14,627 bases of DNA from contig CAMRVW010000039.1 in the NCBI GenBank assembly GCA_947054185.1, positions 1-14,627 on the forward strand. Reading direction: 5' to 3'. The DNA comes from an uncultured Rikenellaceae bacterium. GTDB lineage: Bacteria > Bacteroidota > Bacteroidia > Bacteroidales > Rikenellaceae. Under the pieces are notes generated by a model. The model was given only the letters and a program-made list of their open reading frames with translations, had not been told where the DNA came from and searched no databases. Numbering within the stretch: the stretch's first letter is position 1; every line of letters starts with the position of its first letter. The position numbers and the translations under genes are program-made. Positions 6,283 to 12,851 of this stretch are shown here, in pieces.

Positions 6283-7314
6283 TCATTTATGTATGTAACC
6301 GGAAAATGTCTCGTCCGAGGGGCTTCCGTAACGCAGCCACTCTATGCCCTTTCCCTGCGTTATACGCCCTATCGCAAAAGGCTCGTAACCGAACCGTGCA
6401 CGAAAATCGTCCGTCAGCCTGCCGACCTCGTGGCAGTCCACTGTAAAGAGCAGCTTGTAATCTTCACCTCCGCACAAGGCCATCCTTACGGGGTCGGTAC
6501 CCTCAGAGAGGCAATAGTCTGTAAGTTCTTGCGATAGAGGCACCTGCGACAGCTCCACCGAGGCCCCCACGGCCGACATGTCGGTTATCTGCCTGAGGTC
6601 TTTGGCAATACCGTCGGAAATGTCGGTCATGGCATGCACCTCGCATCGTCCTCCGAGCCATTCTCCCTCAAGAGTCTGAGGCATGGGGGCCAGGTGAGCC
6701 TCCACCAGGTGTTTAAGCCCGGCTGTCTTCGCGTCTGTGAGCACAGGGCACCTGCAGGCATCAAGGCCGAGCTCATGCACAAGAGCAGGCCTTTGCTGCA
6801 AGAGCCTCAATCCTGCGGCACTGTCGCCGAGGGTGCCGCCGACCATTATCACGTCCGACACCTTGGCGGCGGAGCGTCTCCTGATGCTGTCGGCATCGGC
6901 GCATCCCATAAGCGTCACCGATATTGCAAGGCCGTGCTCCGAGGCGGTGGTGTCGCCCCCCATCAGTGGCACGCCAAACCTCTCCGACAGGCGGGCGTAA
7001 CCATCTATGAACTCCTCCTGCCAACTGTCGGACAGTGTGCCCGGGCGGGCTATCGACATGAACGATGCCACGGGTGATGCGCCCATGGAGGCCACGTCGC
7101 TCAGGTTTACCGCCAGCGCCTTATGGCCCAGCAGCCGGGGTGTGGTGGTGTCGAGCCTGAAGTGGACGCCCTCGGTGAGCATGTCGCAGGTGACGACTGT
7201 CGCTCTGCCGTTGCCTTGCGGTATTATGGCACAGTCGTCGCCTATACCCTCGCCGCATGGTGGTATGGAGTGCATGCGTCTCTTTACGGATGCGATAAAT
7301 TCAAGCTCGTTCAT
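6283..7314 (-). CDS. thiL: Thiamine-monophosphate kinase
   Basis: This 343-residue enzyme uses ATP to convert thiamine monophosphate to thiamine diphosphate, the active cofactor. It belongs to the PurM-like fold family. The ordered motifs are all present: IGDDCAII (24-31), CDMLTEGVHF (43-52), GHKALAVNLSDVASMGA (63-79), MGGDTT (118-123), DISDGIAKDL (231-240) and CGGEDYKLLF (281-290), whose acidic residues coordinate magnesium and nucleotide phosphates in known ThiL structures. It is the first gene of the minus-strand operon and starts about 30 bases from a TATCTTTG promoter element, leaving a very short leader. No THI-box riboswitch fits in that space, so direct TPP control at this promoter is unlikely. 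Confidence 0.96.
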   Translation of the reverse strand: MNELEFIASVKRRMHSIPPCGEGIGDDCAIIPQGNGRATVVTCDMLTEGVHFRLDTTTPRLLGHKALAVNLSDVASMGASPVASFMSIARPGTLSDSWQEEFIDGYARLSERFGVPLMGGDTTASEHGLAISVTLMGCADADSIRRRSAAKVSDVIMVGGTLGDSAAGLRLLQQRPALVHELGLDACRCPVLTDAKTAGLKHLVEAHLAPMPQTLEGEWLGGRCEVHAMTDISDGIAKDLRQITDMSAVGASVELSQVPLSQELTDYCLSEGTDPVRMALCGGEDYKLLFTVDCHEVGRLTDDFRARFGYEPFAIGRITQGKGIEWLRYGSPSDETFSGYIHK

Positions 7315-7342
7315 CGGTTGTTGCCTTAATTTTTTCGATTAA

Positions 7343-7350
7343 CAAAGATA
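7343..7350 (-). promoter_or_regulatory. -7 promoter element for the thiL operon
   Basis: Read on the minus strand, these bases are TATCTTTG, a full match to the Bacteroidota -7 consensus TAnnTTTG, 28 bases before the thiL start. No clear TTTG element is visible at the -33 position. The expected transcript start leaves roughly 20 bases of leader. Confidence 0.7.
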
Positions 7351-7367
7351 CACATTTAAAAAATTAC

Positions 7368-7375
7368 TATCTTTG
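7368..7375 (+). promoter_or_regulatory. -7 promoter element for aroQ
   Basis: TATCTTTG is a full match to TAnnTTTG and lies 33 bases before the preferred aroQ start. No good -33 element is visible at the expected distance, because that position falls in the opposite promoter. Confidence 0.7.
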
Positions 7376-7408
7376 TTTTGCGGAATATTTTTTACTTGCC
7401 GGCAAATG

Positions 7409-7840
7409 ATGAAGATTCTTATTATAAACGGACCCAACCTCAACCTGTTGGGCAAGCGTGAGCCGGGCATATACGGCCACACATCTTTCGACGCCTTTTT
7501 AGATACTCTCAAAAAGCGTTACCCCGACACCGCGTTCGACTGTTTTCAGTCTAACTGTGAGGGAGAGCTGATAGACGCCATACAGCAGGCCGACGGCGTT
7601 TATGACGGCGTGGTGTTCAATGCGGGCGGATATACCCACACCTCGGTGGCCATTGCCGACGCCATAGGCAGTGTGGCGGTGCCGGTTGTCGAGGTGCACA
7701 TATCGTCCATATTGGCGCGCGAGCAGTTCCGTCACACATCGCTCATAGCCCCAAAGTGCGTGGGCTCCATAATGGGCTTCGGGCTCGACTCTTACACCCT
7801 CGGTGTGGAGGCGTTGCTGTTGCGGGCAGAGGCTGAATAG
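7409..7840 (+). CDS. aroQ: Type II 3-dehydroquinate dehydratase
   Basis: This 143-residue cytoplasmic enzyme converts 3-dehydroquinate to 3-dehydroshikimate, the third step of the shikimate pathway. The type II signature is complete: MKILIINGPNLNLLGKREPGIYG (1-23) with the catalytic arginine/tyrosine region at 17-22, VFNAGGYTHTSVAI (69-82), VEVHISSI (94-101) and the lid-following AREQFRHTS (103-111). Length is normal for the dodecameric family. The start at 7409 (or the adjacent ATG at 7406) is chosen because homologues begin at MKI and because a start at 7373 would overlap the promoter element. Downstream pyk is 165 bases away, so cotranscription is possible but not shown. Confidence 0.95.
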   Translation: MKILIINGPNLNLLGKREPGIYGHTSFDAFLDTLKKRYPDTAFDCFQSNCEGELIDAIQQADGVYDGVVFNAGGYTHTSVAIADAIGSVAVPVVEVHISSILAREQFRHTSLIAPKCVGSIMGFGLDSYTLGVEALLLRAEAE

Positions 7841-7850
7841 AACACAAGGC

Positions 7851-7894
7851 ATGCTCTTTGTCGTAATCGGCATTGATATTGCATGAAAGAGCGT
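7851..7894 (+). repeat. Hairpin in the aroQ-pyk spacer
   Basis: ATGCTCTTT (7851-7859) pairs with AAAGAGCGT (7886-7894) over nine positions with one G-U pair and a 26-base loop. There is no T run after it, so it does not look like a standard terminator; it may be a leader structure for pyk. Confidence 0.35.
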
Positions 7895-7922
7895 CGGGCA
7901 TGAGTAAAGAATGCCGGGCCGA

Positions 7923-7987
7923 CAGAAAATAACGCCGGGGCAGAAAAGAAGTCCGGCAGGAAATGGCGTCAGGCCAGAAAGCAGAAC
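7923..7987 (+). repeat. Degenerate tandem repeat before pyk
   Basis: Four successive units begin with CAGAAA or CAGGAAA, and the first three end in a CCGG-like G/C cluster: 7923-7940, 7941-7956, 7957-7974 and the partial unit 7975-7987. A weaker related unit may precede them at 7900-7920. Unit length is 16-18 bases. The repeat is imperfect and ends 18 bases before the pyk start codon. Confidence 0.5.
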
Positions 7988-8005
7988 AAAAAGAGACGAA
8001 CAAAT

Positions 8006-9463
8006 ATGAACAAGAGACGAACCAAAATAGTGGCGACCATCTCAGACCGCCGTTGCGATGTCGAGTTTATCGCCTCGCTCCATGAGGCCGGCATGAATGT
8101 GGTGCGCATCAATTCGGCACATGCCGACATAGAGGGTGCCACCCGCATTGTCGAGAACACACGCAAGGTGTCAGACTCGATAGCCATACTCATAGACACC
8201 AAAGGGCCCGAGATAAGAACCTCGCGCGTGGCCGACCCAGGCATCAAGGTGAGCAAGGGCGACACCCTGTGCGTCAGAGGCGGCGACAAAGAGGCACTCA
8301 GCAACCGCGACACCCTTATTGTCACCCACAAGTCAATTGCCGAAGACATCCCTGTTGGGGCGTCGCTGCTGATAGACGACGGCGAGCTCGAGCTTGTGGT
8401 CACCTCGCGTGAGGGCGACACCTTGGTGACACGCGTTGCCAACGACGGTGTCATCAAGAGCTTCAAGAGCGTCAATGTGCCCAACGTGCCCATAAGCCTG
8501 CCCTCGATAACCCCGCGCGACGAGATGTTCATACGCTGGGCCATAGACACCGACCTCGACTTCATAGCCCACTCGTTCGTAAGGAGCAAAGAAGACGTTT
8601 TGGCCGTGCAGAAGATAATAGACGAACGCAAAAGCCACATAAAAATCATCTCCAAGATAGAAAACCAGGAGGGTGTCAACAATATAGACGAGATTTTGGA
8701 CTGCACGTACGGCATAATGATAGCCCGCGGCGATTTGGGTGTCGAGATACCCTCGGAGCAGATACCCATCATACAACGCACCCTTATCAAGAAGTGTGTG
8801 GAAGACAAAAAGCCGGTGATAGTGGCCACGCAGATGCTTCAGAGCATGATAACGAACCCGCGTCCCACACGCGCCGAGATAAGCGACATCGCCAATGCCA
8901 TATATCAGCGCGCCGATGCCATAATGCTGAGCGGCGAGACGGCAAACGGACAATATCCCGTTGAGGCTGTCAACACCATGGCGCGCGTGTCAGAGCAGAT
9001 AGAGCGCGACACCTCCACCATAGAGAACATCAACATGACCAGCGTCAACAACGAGATCACCGCCCAGCTGGCCCGCTCTGCCGTAAGGGCATGCACCAAC
9101 CTGCCGGTGAAAGCCGTGGTGATAGACACGCTCTCGGGACGTACGGGTCGTTATCTGTCGGCCTTCAGATGCTCTAAGGTGGTCTATGCCGCATGCTATC
9201 GCAAACATGTTATGCGCGAGATGGCGCTATCTTACGGCATATACCCCTCTTATCAAGAGCCGCCGCACTCGCACAACAACTTTCTTTACAACATACTCAC
9301 CTCGCTGAGCAAAGAGGGCAAACTGTCGAACGATGAGCTGATAGTGGTGGTCGGCGGCGACTTCGGTGCTGCCAAAGGAGCCTCGTTCATGGAGATAGGC
9401 TCCGTGGGCAACCTGATAGACAAGGCAAGCCCCCTGAAGGGCGAAAACCCTTGCGAGAGATAA
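8006..9463 (+). CDS. pyk: Pyruvate kinase
   Basis: This 485-residue glycolytic enzyme transfers phosphate from phosphoenolpyruvate to ADP. The TIM-barrel A domain and inserted B domain (about 68-165) are intact. Motifs are RRTKIVATIS (4-13), MNVVRINSAHAD (30-41), IDTKGPEIRT (63-72), the catalytic lysine in ISKIENQEGV (K217, E219), IARGDLGVEIP (239-249) and VIVATQMLQSMITNPRPTRAEISDIANAI (271-299, T275). The C-terminal domain is present, and the protein ends without the extra PEP-utiliser domain of some Firmicutes. E69 of GPEIRT marks a potassium-dependent type, yet the usual potassium-ligand serine (N-F-S-H) is replaced by alanine (N36-S37-A38-H39). It is followed by a nucleoside phosphorylase gene after 36 bases, probably in one transcript. 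Confidence 0.96.
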   Translation: MNKRRTKIVATISDRRCDVEFIASLHEAGMNVVRINSAHADIEGATRIVENTRKVSDSIAILIDTKGPEIRTSRVADPGIKVSKGDTLCVRGGDKEALSNRDTLIVTHKSIAEDIPVGASLLIDDGELELVVTSREGDTLVTRVANDGVIKSFKSVNVPNVPISLPSITPRDEMFIRWAIDTDLDFIAHSFVRSKEDVLAVQKIIDERKSHIKIISKIENQEGVNNIDEILDCTYGIMIARGDLGVEIPSEQIPIIQRTLIKKCVEDKKPVIVATQMLQSMITNPRPTRAEISDIANAIYQRADAIMLSGETANGQYPVEAVNTMARVSEQIERDTSTIENINMTSVNNEITAQLARSAVRACTNLPVKAVVIDTLSGRTGRYLSAFRCSKVVYAACYRKHVMREMALSYGIYPSYQEPPHSHNNFLYNILTSLSKEGKLSNDELIVVVGGDFGAAKGASFMEIGSVGNLIDKASPLKGENPCER

Positions 9464-9499
9464 CGCAAAAACAATTGTCAAACCTAACAACCAAATGCG

Positions 9500-10369
9500 A
9501 TGAGAACAATTCCGGCATCAGAGCTTATAATCAACGAGGACGGCACCATATTTCACCTTCACATGCGTCCCGACCAGCTGGCCGGCAAGGTGGTGCTTGT
9601 GGGCGATCCCGGTCGGGTGCCCATGGTTGCCGACCGTTTCAGCGAGATAGAGTGCCGGGGGGCCAACCGCGAGTTCGTGTGGGTGACGGGCCGTTACCGC
9701 AACGAGCGCATGACGGTGCTCTCGACGGGCATAGGCTCTGACAACATCGACATTGTGATGAACGAGTTGGACGCCCTTGTCAACATAGATTTCGACACCC
9801 GCACCGTACGCGGCGACCGCACATCGCTCACCATATTGCGTCTTGGTACCTCGGGTGCGGTAAGTGCCGACATACCGTTGGGATCGTTTGTCATGGCCTC
9901 GCACTCCATAGGCATAGACCCCTTGGCACGATATTACAAGGGGGCGTCGAGCGTGTGCGATGCGGCTCTCGAAAAGGCTTTCATGGAGCATTTGGGATGG
10001 CCCGACACACTGTCGCGTCCCTATGCCGTTGAGGCGTCGCCGGTGATGCGTCGTCGTTTCGAGCCCATCGCCACAGAGGGGCTGACCCTCTCGGCTCCCG
10101 GTTTTTACGCTCCTCAGGGCCGGCAGTTGGCCCTCGTGCCTGAGATAGAGGGGCTGATAGGTAAAATAGAGAGCTTCCGCCATGAGGGACGGGCCATTAC
10201 CAACATAGAGATGGAGAGCGCATCCATAGCCTTTATGGCTGCCATGATGGGGCACCATGCACTTACCATTTGCCTTGTGATAGCGCAACGCCATGACGGC
10301 GAGTCGAACGTAAATTACAACGACTCCATGAATACCCTCATTGCGGCGGCGTTGGCTCTGTTGGCATAA
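9500..10369 (+). CDS. udp: Nucleoside phosphorylase, uridine phosphorylase-like
   Basis: This 289-residue enzyme belongs to the PNP/UDP phosphorylase family and probably splits uridine with phosphate into uracil and ribose 1-phosphate. Phosphate-binding elements are VGDPGRVPMV (34-43) and RLGTSGA (114-120), and the ribose-binding EMES motif is at 237-240 (TNIEMESASIAF). The stretch APQGRQLAL (204-212) places Q206 and R208 where E. coli Udp has the Gln and Arg that hold the uracil ring, which favours a pyrimidine substrate over a purine one. It is longer than E. coli Udp, by about 35 residues, which fits the Bacteroidota branch. A long hairpin follows it. Substrate specificity is inferred. Confidence 0.85.
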   Translation: MRTIPASELIINEDGTIFHLHMRPDQLAGKVVLVGDPGRVPMVADRFSEIECRGANREFVWVTGRYRNERMTVLSTGIGSDNIDIVMNELDALVNIDFDTRTVRGDRTSLTILRLGTSGAVSADIPLGSFVMASHSIGIDPLARYYKGASSVCDAALEKAFMEHLGWPDTLSRPYAVEASPVMRRRFEPIATEGLTLSAPGFYAPQGRQLALVPEIEGLIGKIESFRHEGRAITNIEMESASIAFMAAMMGHHALTICLVIAQRHDGESNVNYNDSMNTLIAAALALLA

Positions 10370-10389
10370 TACATGCCTGTTGTCATACG

Positions 10390-10439
10390 CAAAGGTGTGT
10401 GCGTTTCACTTTAATGAGTGTCACGCATGCGCCTTTGTC
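10390..10439 (+). terminator. Long hairpin after udp, probable terminator
   Basis: CAAAGGTGTGTGCGT (10391-10405) pairs along its full 15 bases with ACGCATGCGCCTTTG (10424-10438), using three G-U pairs. After a 2 x 2 internal loop, CACT (10408-10411) pairs with AGTG (10418-10421) around a 6-base loop. The bases after it (TCTTTGTTGG) are only moderately T-rich. Its position 21 bases after the udp stop suggests transcript end formation or 3' protection. Confidence 0.55.
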
Positions 10440-10510
10440 TTTGTTGGAGAGAGGATGTTTCGTCGGCAGATGCCTGCTGTATCGCCATATAAGGACGCAC
10501 ACGGAAGGAA

Positions 10511-10540
10511 AGAGACGGTGTCGCGACGTTTCTGTTTTTG
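10511..10540 (+). terminator. Weak hairpin with T tract before the dnaN promoter
   Basis: AGAGACG (10511-10517) pairs with CGTTTCT (10527-10533) with one G-U pair, followed by GTTTTTG. The T tract overlaps the likely -33 element of the dnaN promoter. It may be a second barrier isolating dnaN from upstream transcription. Confidence 0.35.
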
Positions 10541-10566
10541 TTAATGAGGAAAAATTATTATCTTTG
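10537..10566 (+). promoter_or_regulatory. Primary-sigma promoter for dnaN
   Basis: TTTG (10537-10540) and TATCTTTG (10559-10566) match both parts of the Bacteroidota TTTG/TAnnTTTG promoter with an 18-base spacer, close to the usual 19. This is the most complete promoter in the window and would give a leader of about 100 bases for dnaN. Confidence 0.8.
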
Positions 10567-10672
10567 AGGGTTAAAATGCCCGTATAATAGTGTTTGAAAA
10601 GCTGCGTTAATGGCTCTCGAAGACTATCGGGGCAAAAACGGACTTTTTTAGAGAAAACAAAAACAAGATAAT

Positions 10673-11800
10673 ATGAATTTCACGATCTCAAGTTCTGCGT
10701 TATTGTCGTTGCTTCAAAACACAGGCAAGGTGACCCCTCCCAAGGCGACCATGCCCATTTTGGACTATTTCCTTTTCAACCTTGCTGACGGCAAACTGTC
10801 GGTCACGGCCACAGACTTGGAGACAACCATGGTCTCTGAGCTGAATGTGGATGCGGCCACCGAAGAGGGCTCCTTGGCTGTCCCCTCGAGACTGATAATA
10901 GACGCATTACGTGAGCTTTCAGACCAGCCGCTGAACATAACGGTGGACAAGTCGACCTATGAGGTGACGTTGGCGTGGCGTACAGGTCGTATAACGATTC
11001 CCGGTCTGGCCGGCACCGGATACCCCGAGCTTGCCTCTCTGGCCGACAACCATCAACGTATAAAGATTGCCGCAGAGGGCCTCATGCACGGTGTTGCCAA
11101 GACCATCTTCGCAACGGGCGAGGGAGAGCTTCACCCCGTTATGAACGGCATCTATTTCGACATAACCCCCGAGTCGATAACTTTCGTCGCCACAGATGCC
11201 TTCAAACTGGCCAAGATAACGATGCGCGGTCAGAACGGAGCCGCAGAGGCCGCCTCGTTCGTGCTGCCCAAGAAGCCGGCGTTGTTGTTGCGCTCGCTGC
11301 TGGCCAAAGAGACCGAGGATGTGACAATAGAGTTCGACTCTAAATACATCGCTTTCACGCTTAGCGGATATAAGCTCATAACACGCGCCATAGAGGGACG
11401 TTATCCCAACTATAACAGCGTCATACCCACCACCAACACCAACAAGGTGATAATAGACCGCGCCGCTTTTCTGGGCAGCATACGCCGTGTGTCGGTATGT
11501 TCGTCGGCAGCGACCAGCCTGGTCAAGTTCAACATAGAGCAGGGCAAGATGGTGGTTGCCGCGCAAGACACCGACTTTTCCGTGTCGGCCGAAGACACCA
11601 TAGAGTGCAACTATGACGGCGCACCGCTCTCGATAGGCTTCAAGCACACCATTCTGTCCGAGATGCTTTCCAACATATCGGCCAAAGAGGTGTCGTTCGA
11701 GTTGGCCGACTCGACGCGTCCGGGGCTTGTGATACCCACAGGCGAGACCGATGAGTTTGAGGGCGAGATGGTGATGTTGCTTATGCCTATATTGAGCTGA
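10673..11800 (+). CDS. dnaN: DNA polymerase III beta subunit (sliding clamp)
   Basis: This 375-residue protein forms the ring-shaped dimer that tethers DNA polymerase III and many repair proteins to DNA. Three tandem clamp folds are present in the usual order: about 1-120, 128-245 and 250-375. Recognisable stretches are MNFTISSSALLSLLQ at the start, HPVMNGIYFDI (153-163), TDAFKLAKITM (174-184), EGRYPNYNSVIP (240-251) and the C-terminal MVMLLMPILS, equivalent to the E. coli MPMRL end that lines the partner-binding pocket. Length is normal. It has its own promoter and is followed after one base by an exonuclease gene. There is no dnaA, recF or gyrB beside it, so this is not the dnaA-dnaN origin arrangement. 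Confidence 0.97.
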   Translation: MNFTISSSALLSLLQNTGKVTPPKATMPILDYFLFNLADGKLSVTATDLETTMVSELNVDAATEEGSLAVPSRLIIDALRELSDQPLNITVDKSTYEVTLAWRTGRITIPGLAGTGYPELASLADNHQRIKIAAEGLMHGVAKTIFATGEGELHPVMNGIYFDITPESITFVATDAFKLAKITMRGQNGAAEAASFVLPKKPALLLRSLLAKETEDVTIEFDSKYIAFTLSGYKLITRAIEGRYPNYNSVIPTTNTNKVIIDRAAFLGSIRRVSVCSSAATSLVKFNIEQGKMVVAAQDTDFSVSAEDTIECNYDGAPLSIGFKHTILSEMLSNISAKEVSFELADSTRPGLVIPTGETDEFEGEMVMLLMPILS

Positions 11801-11801
11801 T

Positions 11802-12581
11802 ATGGAACTTAACATAAAAAATCCACTGATATTCTTCGACTTGGAGACCACCGGCATAAACGTGTCGAGCGACCGTATTGTGGAGATATCAATGGTTAAA
11901 CTGTCGCCCAACGGTGAAAAGACCGTCAAGACGCGACGTGTCAACCCCGGGATGCATATACCCGAAGAGGCGTCGGCCGTGCATCACATAACAGATGACG
12001 ATGTGCGTGACGAGCCCACATTTCGCGAGATAGCCAAGTCGTTGGCGGCATTTATCGAGGGGTGTGACTTCGCAGGTTTCAATTCAAACCGTTTCGATGT
12101 GCCCATGTTGGCCGAGGAGTTCATACGCGCAGGTGTCGACGTCGATTTCGCCTCTCGCAAATTCATTGACGTGCAGACAATATTCCACAAGATGGAGCAA
12201 CGCACGTTGGTGGCCGCATATAAGTTTTACTGCGACAAAGATTTGACCGGGGCTCACTCGGCCGCCGCCGATACAATGGCCACCTATGAGGTGCTTAAAG
12301 CACAGCTCGACCGTTACCCCGAGCTTAAAAACGACGTGTCGTTCCTATCGGAGTTCAGTTCGCATACGCGCAATGTCGACTTTGCCGGACGCATCATATA
12401 TGACGACAACGGCGTGGAGGTGTTCAACTTCGGCAAGCACAAAGGACAAAGCGTCGCCAAGGTGTTCTTGACGGAGCCCAATTATTACAACTGGATAATG
12501 GACGGCGACTTCCCCGCTTACACCAAAAAGATAGTGACACGCATAAAATTGCGCGGCCTGAACGGTGAATGTAAACGGTAA
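11802..12581 (+). CDS. DnaQ-like DEDDh 3'-5' exonuclease with C-terminal DUF3820-like domain
   Basis: This 259-residue protein has a DEDDh exonuclease domain at about 8-170. The metal ligands are visible: D13 and E15 in FFDLETTG, D99 in AGFNSNRFDVPML, and H152 and D157 in TGAHSAAADTMAT. That is the DnaQ/exonuclease X type, proofreading or repair 3'-5' activity. A small second domain at about 203-247 (VFNFGKHKGQSVAKVFLTEPNYYNWIMDGDFP) resembles the short DUF3820/exonuclease-X C-terminal module. The coding sequence starts one base after the dnaN stop codon, so the two are translated from one transcript; Bacteroidota commonly pair them. The absence of polymerase and the presence of this tail suggest a stand-alone nuclease rather than the true epsilon subunit, but it may serve either role. 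Confidence 0.9.
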   Translation: MELNIKNPLIFFDLETTGINVSSDRIVEISMVKLSPNGEKTVKTRRVNPGMHIPEEASAVHHITDDDVRDEPTFREIAKSLAAFIEGCDFAGFNSNRFDVPMLAEEFIRAGVDVDFASRKFIDVQTIFHKMEQRTLVAAYKFYCDKDLTGAHSAAADTMATYEVLKAQLDRYPELKNDVSFLSEFSSHTRNVDFAGRIIYDDNGVEVFNFGKHKGQSVAKVFLTEPNYYNWIMDGDFPAYTKKIVTRIKLRGLNGECKR

Positions 12582-12660
12582 ACTCGCTGAAGTGTGTGCG
12601 GTTGAGCCTTAAGTGTTGAGGCATGGGTGATGTCTCGGCGGCCCGGGAGTGACGATTTGG

Positions 12661-12686
12661 CAATGGAGTGGGGGGCTATTGTTTTT
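12661..12686 (+). terminator. Weak terminator candidate after the dnaN pair
   Basis: CAATGG (12661-12666) pairs with CTATTG (12676-12681) with one G-U pair around a G-rich 9-base loop, followed directly by TTTTT. The stem is short, so efficiency is doubtful. It lies 80 bases after the exonuclease stop codon. Confidence 0.35.
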
Positions 12687-12760
12687 CGAGGTGGCATGTG
12701 CAGGCCTGGTTTATTTTAGGGGAGTACATGCGACACTTTAAAAAGGATATGATGTTTTTT

Positions 12761-12790
12761 GGGGGAGTGTGCGGCGGGGGAGTGTACGGC
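12761..12790 (+). repeat. 15-bp G-rich tandem duplication
   Basis: GGGGGAGTGTGCGGC (12761-12775) is followed directly by GGGGGAGTGTACGGC (12776-12790), one mismatch in 15. The pair is flanked by TTTTTT on the left (12755-12760) and AAAAAAA on the right (12791-12797). A related GGGGAGTACATGCGAC lies at 12719-12734. Confidence 0.8.
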
Positions 12791-12808
12791 AAAAAAAGAT
12801 TTGGTGAC

Positions 12809-12834
12809 GCGATATTGACAGCTTCTCATATCGC
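12809..12834 (+). promoter_or_regulatory. Inverted repeat just before the LysM gene
   Basis: GCGATAT (12809-12815) and ATATCGC (12828-12834) are exact reverse complements with a 12-base spacer, ending 17 bases before the start codon. It could be an operator or a leader hairpin that masks the initiation region. Confidence 0.4.
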
Positions 12835-12851
12835 ATCTTAAATAGCATGAG

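Larger units (their letters stand above)
7341..7377. repeat. Perfect inverted repeat carrying two divergent promoters
   Basis: AACAAAGATA (7341-7350) and TATCTTTGTT (7368-7377) are exact reverse complements separated by 17 AT-rich bases. Each arm contains a complete TAnnTTTG element directed away from the other, one toward thiL and one toward aroQ. The symmetry extends one or two bases beyond the promoter motif on each side. Confidence 0.85.
10370..10672. other. 303-bp spacer between udp and dnaN
   Basis: No gene is seen. The left part holds the long hairpin (10390-10439); the middle has a GTCGCGAC palindrome inside a second, weaker hairpin (10511-10533); the right part holds the dnaN promoter (10537-10566) and about 100 bases of untranslated leader ending in an A-rich stretch before the start codon. 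Confidence 0.7.

Noticed and set aside
7315..7345. Search for a TPP riboswitch before thiL
   Set aside because: The space between the promoter element and the start codon is too short, and no THI-box core motifs are seen.
7373..7408. Upstream in-frame ATG for aroQ adding 11-12 residues
   Set aside because: It overlaps the -7 promoter element, and homologues begin at the MKI start.
7969..8829. Minus-strand reading frame of 286 codons opposite pyk
   Set aside because: It is a by-product of codon bias in pyk, Ser/Met/Leu-rich without domain features; pyk on the plus strand has every catalytic motif.
10340..10673. dnaA-dnaN type replication origin beside dnaN
   Set aside because: No dnaA gene and no cluster of DnaA boxes is visible; the spacer is explained by a terminator, promoter and leader.
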